6,208 bases of DNA from a bacterium (GCA_027021085.1 JALUVB010000262.1:1-6208), one strand, 5' to 3'. Shown: positions 1 through 5,133, numbered from the stretch's first letter. Notes: generated by a model from the letters alone, not told the origin. Program-made: numbers and translations.

Positions 1-23
1 TATGGTCTCAAGTCTAACATCAC
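1..23. repeat. Edge of a 7-bp (NNGTCTA) repeat array
   Basis: Two clear heptads, TGGTCTC (3-9) and AAGTCTA (10-16), are followed by a decayed ACATCAC (17-23). The TA at positions 1-2 would be the end of a further unit, so the array probably continues outside the window. The same units occur in the arrays at 4020-4054 and 4194-4228: TGGTCTA at 4215 and AAGTCTA at 4034. The decayed unit covers the yebC stop codon, whose complement is TCA at 20-22. With so little visible, the assignment rests on the match to the two better arrays. Confidence 0.6.
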
Positions 24-769
24 TTGTTTACTTCGGTTAGTAGTTCTTCGGGTATGTCAAAGTTTGTGTAGACGTTCTGAACATCCGGATGTTCATCTAA
101 TATATTTACCAGTGTAAGCACCTGTTCAGCTTTTTTGCCTTCCACTTTTATCGTTGAATCCGGAATTCTGGTTATCTGGGCAAAGGCAAGGGGAACGCCT
201 TTTTTACCCAGTTCCTCTTTTATGCGCACAAATTCTTCCGGTGAAGTTACAATTGAATAATATTCATCCTCTTCTTCTACATCTTCTGCCCCTACCTCAA
301 GGGCAATTTCAAGAAGTGCATCTCCGTCAACCTTGTTTTTTTCTACTTGAATCAATCCCTTGAGCTGGAATTGCCAGGATACGCACCCATGCGACCCCAG
401 ATGTCCCCCATGTTTGCTGAAGATATGTTTAATTTCTCCCGTGGTCCTGTTTTTATTATCTGTGAGTGCTTCTATTATTATGGCTACTCCTCCCGGACCG
501 TAGCCTTCAAAGGTAATTTCTTCGTAGTGGACACCAGGCAGTTCTCCTGTGCCCTTTTTTATTGCCCGGTCGATATTATCCCAGGGCATATTTGCATCTT
601 TTGCTGCCTGGACCGCACTGCGTAAGCGTGCGTTAGCTTCTATGTTTCCTCCGCCCTGCCGGGCTGCTACCATAATTTCCCGGATTAATTTTGTAAATAA
701 TCTGCCGCGCTGTGCGTCTACTCTGGCTTTTTTATGTTTTATCTGTGACCATTTTGAATGTCCGCTCAT
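20..769 (-). CDS. yebC: YebC/PmpR family protein (TACO1-like)
   Basis: This is a full-length YebC/PmpR/TACO1 family protein of 249 residues, the usual size. The family hallmark opens the protein (MSGHSKWSQIKHKK, residues 1-14). It is followed by a basic helical N-terminal domain, the GYGPGG loop (89-94), TDNKNRT (103-109), GCVSWQF (128-134) and a C-terminal DVQNVYTNFD (229-238). The family was long annotated as a DNA-binding transcriptional regulator. Human TACO1 is a mitochondrial translation activator, and bacterial YebC proteins have more recently been tied to relief of ribosome stalling, so a cytoplasmic ribosome-associated role is at least as likely. The ATG is preceded by AGGGGGA about 6 nt upstream. 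The gene follows the EF-G-like gene by 16 nt with no room for a promoter of its own, implying co-transcription. The ruvC gene that often follows yebC is not visible before the window ends. Confidence 0.96.
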   Translation of the reverse strand: MSGHSKWSQIKHKKARVDAQRGRLFTKLIREIMVAARQGGGNIEANARLRSAVQAAKDANMPWDNIDRAIKKGTGELPGVHYEEITFEGYGPGGVAIIIEALTDNKNRTTGEIKHIFSKHGGHLGSHGCVSWQFQLKGLIQVEKNKVDGDALLEIALEVGAEDVEEEDEYYSIVTSPEEFVRIKEELGKKGVPLAFAQITRIPDSTIKVEGKKAEQVLTLVNILDEHPDVQNVYTNFDIPEELLTEVNK

Positions 770-770
770 T

Positions 771-780
771 TATTCCCCCT
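771..780 (-). promoter_or_regulatory. Ribosome binding site of yebC
   Basis: The 16-nt gap between the EF-G-like stop and the yebC ATG reads AGGGGGAATAA just before the start on the minus strand. This purine run fits a Shine-Dalgarno site and supports independent initiation of yebC within the shared transcript. Confidence 0.7.
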
Positions 781-785
781 ATGTC

Positions 786-2777
786 TTACTTTTTCTCTTT
801 CTGTGCCTCCTCAATTATTTTTGTCTGAATATGGGCAGGTACTTCTTCGTAATGAGAGAATTCCATGCTGAATGTACCTCTTCCCTGCGTCATGGATTTC
901 AGGTCTATGGCATACCTCTTTAACTCTGCCCAGGGTGCCAGTACTTTGACTACTTTTTTTCTGCCTTCTGCATCAATGGAAATAATCTTACCCCTTCTGG
1001 CATTTAAGTCTCCTGTGATGTCACCCAGGTATTCTTCAGGAATTTTTATCTCAGCTTTCATTATGGGCTCTAATAGAATAGGACTTGCATTGGGGTAAGC
1101 ATTTTTGAAAGCCATGGAGCCTGCTATCTGGAAGGCTATATCAGAAGAATCAACCGGATGGAAGCTGCCGTCGTAACAGGTTACCTGGATATCGATTACG
1201 GGATAGCCAGCGAGTGGCCCTTTAGTCATAGCCTCTCGTACACCCTTTTCCACGGAGGGAATGTAGCGGGAAGGAATTGCGCCTCCCACAATCTTATTGA
1301 GAAACTGGAAGCCTTCTCCTCTTCCCAGGGGGGACAATTCCAGCCAGCAGTCTCCATACTGGCCTCTTCCCCCGGTTTGCTTCTTGTATTTGCCCTGGGC
1401 CTTTGCAGTGCTCTTGATGGTTTCCCGGTAAGGTATTTTGGGCTCTTCTACTACCACGTTTACTCCGTAGCGGGATAGTTTGGCAAGGTTCATGTTGAGT
1501 TGCAGTTCACCCAGGCCGGAGAGTATGGTTTGACTAAATTCGTGGCTCACTTCGACTTTTAGCGTGGGGTCCTCCTGGCATATCTTGTTCAGTGCATAAC
1601 TTATTTTTTCTTCATCTTTTCGTTCTTTCGGCTTAATAGCGATGGAAAAGATAGGGGTGGGGAATTTGATTGGCTCCAGGATAACAGGTGCATCAGGAGA
1701 GGTAAGAGTGTCCGAAGTATGGGTGTTTTTTAGTTTCAGAAGGCCGATTATTTCTCCTGCAGATGCCGAGGTTATTTCCTTGCGATTTTTCCCTATAAGT
1801 TGCTGTATCTGGCCGATTTTTTCTGTTTCTTCTCGCGAGGCATTGAGGATGTTGTCTCCTGAGGAGATTTTCCCCCTGAATATTCTTACCAGGCTCATAT
1901 CACCCAGGTGGGGTTCAAAGGTGGATTTAAATACCTGTCCCACAAAGCTTCCCTTTTCCTCAGAAAGAATTTCTTCTCCTTCTGCTGTTTTCAGGGTTCT
2001 TCCTTCCGGGGAAGAAAAGATGTCTGTAAATAATGAAATAAGTTCCTTTATCCCTATTCCTTCCCAGGCAGAGCCAGGAATTATGAAATTGATATTTCTC
2101 TTTTTTACCTGGTCTCTTATTCCCTGTGTGATTTCTTCCTTGCTTAAACTTCCTTCTTCCAGGTACTTTTCAGTCAATTCGTCGGTGGATTCTGCTGCTC
2201 TTTCTATGATTTTCTCTCTGATTTCTTCTATCTCCTGCTTAATACTTTCCGGGGGAGAGGCTTCTTCCAGGACGGAAATTAGTTTTTTCTCGTAAGGAAG
2301 ATAGAGAGGGAAAAATTCTGCCTCTAATTTCTCTTCCAATTCGTTCCATAACTTCTTGAAGTCTGCTTCAGGTCTATCTATTTTGTTGACAAAAACTACA
2401 CACGGCAGGTTCTTCTCTTTTATCCATTCCCATACTCTTTCTGTCTGTACTTCTATGCTACCGGTGGCATCAGCTACTATAACTACGTTCTCTGCCGCAT
2501 GTATTGCACCAATTACCTCTCCGGAAAAGTCTGGATAACCGGGAGTATCCAGCATGTTTATAAGATGCTCTTTGTATGTGACAGTGAAAACTTTACTTAT
2601 GATGGTAAACCCTCTGTCTGTTTCTTCCGGAGCGTAGTCACATGCTTTGAATAGCTCTTCTTTACGGGGTAACTTGGCCAGGGCATTCATTTTGTTTAAC
2701 AGGGAAGCGATGAGAGAACTTTTTCCTGTACCACCTTGAGAAGCAAATACGATGTTTCTGATATGGCTCATTTGCAT
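786..2777 (-). CDS. Elongation factor G-like GTPase (FusA2/EF-G-2 type)
   Basis: A 663-residue translational GTPase with the complete EF-G domain order, slightly shorter than canonical EF-G (about 690-700). The G domain shows a P-loop SQGGTGKS (13-20), switch I DRGFT (54-58), G3 DTPGY (77-81), G4 NKID (131-134) and a G5-like GSA (235-237). Domain II covers roughly 274-355 and domain III 370-445. Domain IV is at 446-570, with GGRGQYGD near 469-476 and HPVDSSDIAF at 540-549. Domain V is at 570-655. G3 has Tyr81 where EF-G and EF-Tu carry the GTPase His; this, with the GGTGK P-loop, marks the EF-G paralogue group rather than housekeeping fusA. The exact role of these paralogues is unsettled (translocation under special conditions, or rescue). 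The start at 2777 is chosen because GGAGG lies 6 nt upstream; an internal Met at codon 3 is the alternative. It leads an apparent operon with yebC. Confidence 0.93.
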   Translation of the reverse strand: MQMSHIRNIVFASQGGTGKSSLIASLLNKMNALAKLPRKEELFKACDYAPEETDRGFTIISKVFTVTYKEHLINMLDTPGYPDFSGEVIGAIHAAENVVIVADATGSIEVQTERVWEWIKEKNLPCVVFVNKIDRPEADFKKLWNELEEKLEAEFFPLYLPYEKKLISVLEEASPPESIKQEIEEIREKIIERAAESTDELTEKYLEEGSLSKEEITQGIRDQVKKRNINFIIPGSAWEGIGIKELISLFTDIFSSPEGRTLKTAEGEEILSEEKGSFVGQVFKSTFEPHLGDMSLVRIFRGKISSGDNILNASREETEKIGQIQQLIGKNRKEITSASAGEIIGLLKLKNTHTSDTLTSPDAPVILEPIKFPTPIFSIAIKPKERKDEEKISYALNKICQEDPTLKVEVSHEFSQTILSGLGELQLNMNLAKLSRYGVNVVVEEPKIPYRETIKSTAKAQGKYKKQTGGRGQYGDCWLELSPLGRGEGFQFLNKIVGGAIPSRYIPSVEKGVREAMTKGPLAGYPVIDIQVTCYDGSFHPVDSSDIAFQIAGSMAFKNAYPNASPILLEPIMKAEIKIPEEYLGDITGDLNARRGKIISIDAEGRKKVVKVLAPWAELKRYAIDLKSMTQGRGTFSMEFSHYEEVPAHIQTKIIEEAQKEKK

Positions 2778-2783
2778 TATTTC

Positions 2784-2788
2784 CCTCC
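2784..2788 (-). promoter_or_regulatory. Strong Shine-Dalgarno of the EF-G-like gene
   Basis: CCTCC on the plus strand reads GGAGG on the minus strand, 6 nt before the ATG at 2777. It favours Met1 over the nearby Met3 (2771), for which the spacing would be 12 nt. Confidence 0.8.
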
Positions 2789-2841
2789 CTTTTCTTCAAA
2801 TGCAGGAATATTCAGCCTTTTTTCTTTCACAAGCCTGGAAA

Positions 2842-2850
2842 AATATATCA
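2842..2850 (-). promoter_or_regulatory. Candidate extended -10 promoter of the EF-G-like/yebC operon
   Basis: The minus strand reads TGATATATT, that is TGn followed by TATATT (5 of 6 to the sigma-70 -10 consensus). A 17-bp spacer would give only a poor -35 (TTTAAT). Predicted transcription would start near 2835 and leave a leader of about 58 nt. The motif closely resembles the extended -10 elements upstream of the genes at 2946 and 4327, which strengthens an otherwise weak call. Confidence 0.45.
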
Positions 2851-2891
2851 TAGTTAAGAAAGAAATTAAAGCGCCTTTTGCCAATTAGGTA

Positions 2892-2900
2892 TGATAGAAT
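2892..2900 (+). promoter_or_regulatory. Candidate extended -10 promoter of the radical SAM gene
   Basis: TGATAGAAT fits TGn plus a -10 hexamer (TAGAAT, 5 of 6). No convincing -35 is placed 16-18 bp upstream, as is usual for extended -10 promoters. Transcription would begin near 2907, about 39 nt before the ATG. It is divergent from, and roughly 40 bp from, the candidate minus-strand promoter. Confidence 0.5.
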
Positions 2901-2930
2901 TTACCTGGTGCTGGGTTGTCTTAGGGTGAT

Positions 2931-2936
2931 AAGGAG
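2931..2936 (+). promoter_or_regulatory. Shine-Dalgarno of the radical SAM gene
   Basis: AAGGAG is a near-perfect Shine-Dalgarno, 9 nt before the ATG at 2946, and fixes that start codon. Confidence 0.8.
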
Positions 2937-2945
2937 TTATAAATA

Positions 2946-3824
2946 ATGGGGCGTGTAACTTTTCCCACTCATATCATGCTACAAACTACTTCACGTTGTA
3001 ATTCTTCCTGTTCTTTCTGCCCCTATTCTGAAGTGAGCGATAAGTTGTCCCAGGGAGAAATGGAAGAGACAATTTTTTCGAAAATTATAGAGGAAGCAGC
3101 TGCTCAACCCGGAGTAAAAAGAGTAATGCCTTATTTAATGAACGAGCCGTTATGCGATTCACAGATAGCAGAGAAAATCTGCCGTATAAAAGAAAAAGTG
3201 CCTCATGCCTCGGTACATATTTTAACCAATGGAATAAACCTGACAGAGAAATTGGGAGATAGAATTATTAATTCACCCCTTGATTGGATAGGGATTTCTA
3301 TTCATGCGATACGGGAAGATACCTACCGGAGATTTACCGGAAGGGGGGATTTTCGGGATATCCTTTTGAAAATCACGCTTTTCGTGGAGAAGGCGCTGAA
3401 AAAAAGGGGGAAAAATTTTGTAATGATAAATATTACTCATGCCCCGGGTTACTTGACAGAAAAAGAGAAGGAAGAGGCATTAAGTTATTGGGAAAATCTG
3501 GGAGTAGAGAGAATTAAGTATTGCGCTTCTCCTATAAGCAGGGGAGGAAACATTAAATGGTTACCTCCTGTAAAACATAACCGGATTAAGGGGTGTGGCT
3601 CTGTCTGGAGAAACGAGATGGTACATATTTTATTTAACGGGGATGTTGTGCTCTGCTGTATGGATTGGCAAAGAGAGGTTATTGTAGGGAATGTAAGAAA
3701 AAATAGCATAGAAGAGGTCTGGAACTCTCCTTATTACCTGGAAATAGAGGATTATATAGGAGGCAGGATTTCTCCCCCCGAGGATTTTATCTGCCTGAGG
3801 TGCGAAGAGGCTGAGGTTTGGTAG
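2946..3824 (+). CDS. Radical SAM protein with SPASM-like C-terminal cluster domain
   Basis: A 292-residue radical SAM enzyme of unknown substrate. The SAM-cluster motif CNSSCSFC supplies Cys18, Cys22 and Cys25. NEP (66-68) sits at the SAM-contact position usually occupied by GGEP, and TNG (94-96) and GISIH (117-121) fit the TIM-barrel strands. A C-terminal SPASM/twitch-like region has Cys217, Cys237, Cys238, Cys283 and Cys286, together with NGDVVLCC (231-238), GNV (248-250) and EEVW (256-259), typical of auxiliary Fe-S cluster domains. Family members reductively cleave S-adenosylmethionine to start radical chemistry, often on peptides or on enzymes. No short precursor peptide or partner gene is visible beside it, so the substrate cannot be named. 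It is monocistronic: the upstream gene is divergent and 502 bp of repeats follow. It could also act in cofactor or cell-surface metabolism. Confidence 0.9.
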   Translation: MGRVTFPTHIMLQTTSRCNSSCSFCPYSEVSDKLSQGEMEETIFSKIIEEAAAQPGVKRVMPYLMNEPLCDSQIAEKICRIKEKVPHASVHILTNGINLTEKLGDRIINSPLDWIGISIHAIREDTYRRFTGRGDFRDILLKITLFVEKALKKRGKNFVMINITHAPGYLTEKEKEEALSYWENLGVERIKYCASPISRGGNIKWLPPVKHNRIKGCGSVWRNEMVHILFNGDVVLCCMDWQREVIVGNVRKNSIEEVWNSPYYLEIEDYIGGRISPPEDFICLRCEEAEVW

Positions 3825-3901
3825 CCTGCCACGAGATGAATAAGGCTGAGTAAGGCTCTTAAGTTTAAGTTATCCCCCCGGATACCGGTTTGCATCTTGT
3901 C

Positions 3902-3974
3902 CCGATGTCTATCGGTCCCGACGTATGTCGGGGAGTCCTGAGTTACCCAGTTCCCTGTCTCGGCGCATGCCGGG
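3902..3974. repeat. Three tetraloop palindromes of one family
   Basis: Hairpin 1 (3902-3915) has stem CCGAT/ATCGG with loop GTCT. Hairpin 2 (3917-3932) has stem CCCGAC/GTCGGG with loop GTAT. Hairpin 3 (3959-3974) has CTCGGC/GCCGGG with loop GCAT and one T-G wobble. All align to CYCGRY-GYMT-RYCGGG. The two loop-proximal pairs change in a compensatory way between copies (T-A to C-G; A-T to G-C), which points to selection or copying of a foldable unit rather than chance. No T-run follows, so these are not ordinary terminators. Confidence 0.7.
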
Positions 3975-4019
3975 GCATCTATTTCCCCACCTGTGTTTTG
4001 CATTCTGTATCCCCTTTCC

Positions 4020-4054
4020 TCATCTAAAGTCTCAAGTCTATAGTCTAAGGTCTT
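4020..4054. repeat. 7-bp repeat array, five units
   Basis: The units are TCATCTA, AAGTCTC, AAGTCTA, TAGTCTA and AGGTCTT in strict 7-bp phase, consensus NNGTCTA (TAGACNN on the other strand). Only the first two bases vary freely. The array abuts the first REP-like hairpin. Confidence 0.8.
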
Positions 4055-4060
4055 GCCTGG

Positions 4061-4083
4061 ATACCTGCTTTTGCAGGCATGAC
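4061..4083 (-). repeat. REP-like hairpin element, copy A
   Basis: Read on the minus strand this is GTCAT, then an 8-bp stem GCCTGC-type arm with an AAAA loop, then GCAGGTAT. One stem pair is a G-T wobble in this orientation but an A-C mismatch in the other. It matches copy B (4125-4147) at 19 of 23 positions in inverted orientation. A short conserved head plus stem-loop is the layout of bacterial REP sequences. No associated REP transposase is present in the window. Confidence 0.7.
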
Positions 4084-4124
4084 AGGTGAGGAAGATGTTT
4101 TGTATTGTGCGTTTATCCGGCTCC

Positions 4125-4147
4125 GTCATTCCTGCGCAAGCAGGAAT
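4125..4147 (+). repeat. REP-like hairpin element, copy B
   Basis: GTC precedes a perfect 8-bp stem ATTCCTGC/GCAGGAAT closed by GCAA, a GNRA tetraloop. It lies 41 nt from copy A in inverted orientation, so the pair could also form one long cruciform. Similar GTCATTCC-type hairpins recur in many bacterial genomes; whether this one is abundant here cannot be seen from the window. Confidence 0.75.
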
Positions 4148-4164
4148 CTATCCCCCCTTCACTA

Positions 4165-4180
4165 CTAACTACTCGCTACT
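4165..4180. repeat. 16-bp direct repeat, copy 1
   Basis: CTAACTACTCGCTACT matches copy 2 at 4239-4254 at 15 of 16 positions. It sits in a wider ACTA-rich stretch (4161-4190) with partial internal repeats. Confidence 0.65.
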
Positions 4181-4193
4181 GTTCACTATCTCC

Positions 4194-4228
4194 CAGTCTA
4201 ACGTCTATAGTCTATGGTCTAAGGTCTA
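4194..4228. repeat. 7-bp repeat array, five units
   Basis: CAGTCTA, ACGTCTA, TAGTCTA, TGGTCTA and AGGTCTA follow one another with no slip in the 7-bp phase. GTCTA is invariant in all five, and the first two bases differ in every unit. This is the cleanest copy of the family in the window and lies between the two 16-bp repeats. Confidence 0.85.
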
Positions 4229-4238
4229 AAATGTTCCC

Positions 4239-4254
4239 CTAACTACCCGCTACT
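4239..4254. repeat. 16-bp direct repeat, copy 2
   Basis: CTAACTACCCGCTACT is 74 bp downstream of copy 1 with one T-to-C change. A further ACTAAC follows (4252-4257), so the repeat is itself partly periodic. It ends about 25 bp before the promoter of the next gene. Confidence 0.65.
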
Positions 4255-4278
4255 AACTACACAGGCCGTGAAATTTTG

Positions 4279-4287
4279 TGATATAAT
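4279..4287 (+). promoter_or_regulatory. Consensus extended -10 promoter
   Basis: TGATATAAT is a perfect extended -10 (TGn plus TATAAT). No good -35 is found 16-18 bp upstream. Transcription should start near 4294 and give a short leader of about 33 nt before the gene at 4327. It is the best promoter match in the window. Confidence 0.65.
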
Positions 4288-4316
4288 ACGGGCGGTAGGG
4301 ATTAGTATTGTAATCT

Positions 4317-4321
4317 GAGGT
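4317..4321 (+). promoter_or_regulatory. Shine-Dalgarno of the repeat-protein gene
   Basis: GAGGT lies 5 nt before the ATG at 4327 and supports that start. Confidence 0.7.
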
Positions 4322-4326
4322 AAAAA

Positions 4327-5133
4327 ATGAGAAAACATTGGTCAAGAGAGGGTATTATAAATTTTATCCTCTACCTGGAGGCAAAAGGATATGACCTTTC
4401 TTCTTCCCATGTGCAGAGAGAACATGGGGACCTTCACAGGGTGGCTTTCAGGTACTTTGGCAACTGGGAGAATGCCATCAGGGCTGCAGGGCTTGACTAC
4501 GAAAAAATAAGAAAGTATAAATCCTGGACAAAGGGAAAAATCCTCAAGGAAATCCGAAAGCTTTACGAAAAGGGAGAAGACCTTTCCTGGAGAAATATTT
4601 CCCTGGGGGAGAATTCTTCTCTCGCGCATGCGGCTATAAAAAAGTATCGCTTTGGCTCCTGGGAGAATGCTCTCAGGGCAGTGGGAATAGACTACAGCAA
4701 GGTACGAAGGTACAAAGAATGGAATAAGGAGAAGATAAAAGCAGAGATATTGCGTCTGTATCGAGAGGGGATACCTGTAAACTCAAAGAGTGTTCAGATG
4801 GTTTACCCTGCACTTTACCATGCTTCCAGGAAAAGGTTTGCTTCCTGGAAAGAGGCTGTTGAATATGCCGGGTTGTATTACGACAAGGTTGCCTTGAGAA
4901 AAGGAAGGAAGCCCGGAGAAATACTGGAAGAAATAAAAAAGATAAAGGAAAGGGGAGAACCTCTTTCTGATACCCACGTGAGAAGAAATTATCCTGCAAT
5001 TCATGCGGGTGCCTGTCGGGCTTTTGGTTGTTGGAGTAAAGCAAGAGAATTGATAGGAGATTTTACCAATTACAGAAAGAAAACTCTTGCTTTTCCGGGG
5101 GAAGATTTTGTGGGTGAAGAAGCCGCTGTTTAA
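4327..5133 (+). CDS. Tandem homing-endonuclease-associated repeat protein, no nuclease domain
   Basis: The 268 residues are almost wholly four tandem repeats of about 60-65 residues: 4-65, 66-130, 131-192 and 193-252. A short acidic tail (253-268) follows. Each repeat has an opening basic/aromatic position (W5, W67, W132, lost as R194 in the last), an amphipathic helix, a turn of the GEDLS type, a second helix, and F-G/A-x-W (44-47, 109-112, 171-174, 233-236) leading to AG-(I/L)-x-Y. This pattern fits the 'homing endonuclease associated repeat' (Pfam HNH_repeat), thought to bind DNA and often fused to HNH nucleases. No HNH, GIY-YIG or LAGLIDADG motif is visible. Lys and Arg are abundant. I infer a DNA-binding role, target unknown. 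It has its own promoter after a repeat-rich gap and overlaps the ribE stop codon by 4 nt. It could be a nuclease remnant or a stand-alone regulator. Confidence 0.82.
   Translation: MRKHWSREGIINFILYLEAKGYDLSSSHVQREHGDLHRVAFRYFGNWENAIRAAGLDYEKIRKYKSWTKGKILKEIRKLYEKGEDLSWRNISLGENSSLAHAAIKKYRFGSWENALRAVGIDYSKVRRYKEWNKEKIKAEILRLYREGIPVNSKSVQMVYPALYHASRKRFASWKEAVEYAGLYYDKVALRKGRKPGEILEEIKKIKERGEPLSDTHVRRNYPAIHAGACRAFGCWSKARELIGDFTNYRKKTLAFPGEDFVGEEAAV

Larger units (their letters stand above)
3825..4326. other. 502-bp non-coding repeat mosaic
   Basis: I see no credible gene here. From left to right it holds three small tetraloop palindromes (3902-3974), a 7-bp repeat array (4020-4054), an inverted pair of REP-like hairpins (4061-4083 and 4125-4147), one copy of a 16-bp repeat (4165-4180), a second 7-bp array (4194-4228), the other 16-bp copy (4239-4254) and a promoter (4279-4287). 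Two copies of TATCCCCCC (3871-3879, 4149-4157) and a doubled TAAGGCT (3841-3847, 3851-3857) add to the patchwork. No stem followed by a T-run, the usual intrinsic terminator, follows the radical SAM gene. Confidence 0.8.

Noticed and set aside
549-923. 124-residue plus-strand frame across the yebC/EF-G junction
   Set aside because: Antisense to two confidently identified genes, Phe/Leu/Cys-rich, with no supporting start signals.
1642-2295. 217-residue open frame on the plus strand
   Set aside because: Antisense to the EF-G-like gene, with low-complexity Ser/Ile/Leu-rich content and no recognisable domain; a shadow of the coding strand.
3878-3888. CCGG-ATA-CCGG mini-hairpin
   Set aside because: A 4-bp stem built from a self-complementary tetramer is expected by chance and has no second copy in the window.
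3902-3974. Rho-independent terminator of the radical SAM gene
   Set aside because: Stems are only 5-6 bp, none is followed by a T-run, and they begin about 78 nt after the stop codon.
3752-4129. 125-residue open frame on the minus strand
   Set aside because: It starts inside a REP-like hairpin, runs through the heptad and palindrome repeats and overlaps the end of the radical SAM gene. Its composition reflects translated repeats and there is no Shine-Dalgarno.
4020-4260. CRISPR array
   Set aside because: The repeats are 7 bp in direct contact or 16 bp in only two copies, with no regular spacers and no cas genes.
4673-5044. 123-residue minus-strand frame in the repeat-protein gene
   Set aside because: Antisense shadow; the plus-strand frame has a promoter, a ribosome binding site and a clear four-repeat structure.
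4327-5133. Active homing endonuclease
   Set aside because: No HNH, GIY-YIG or LAGLIDADG catalytic motif is seen, and the repeats fill nearly the entire protein.
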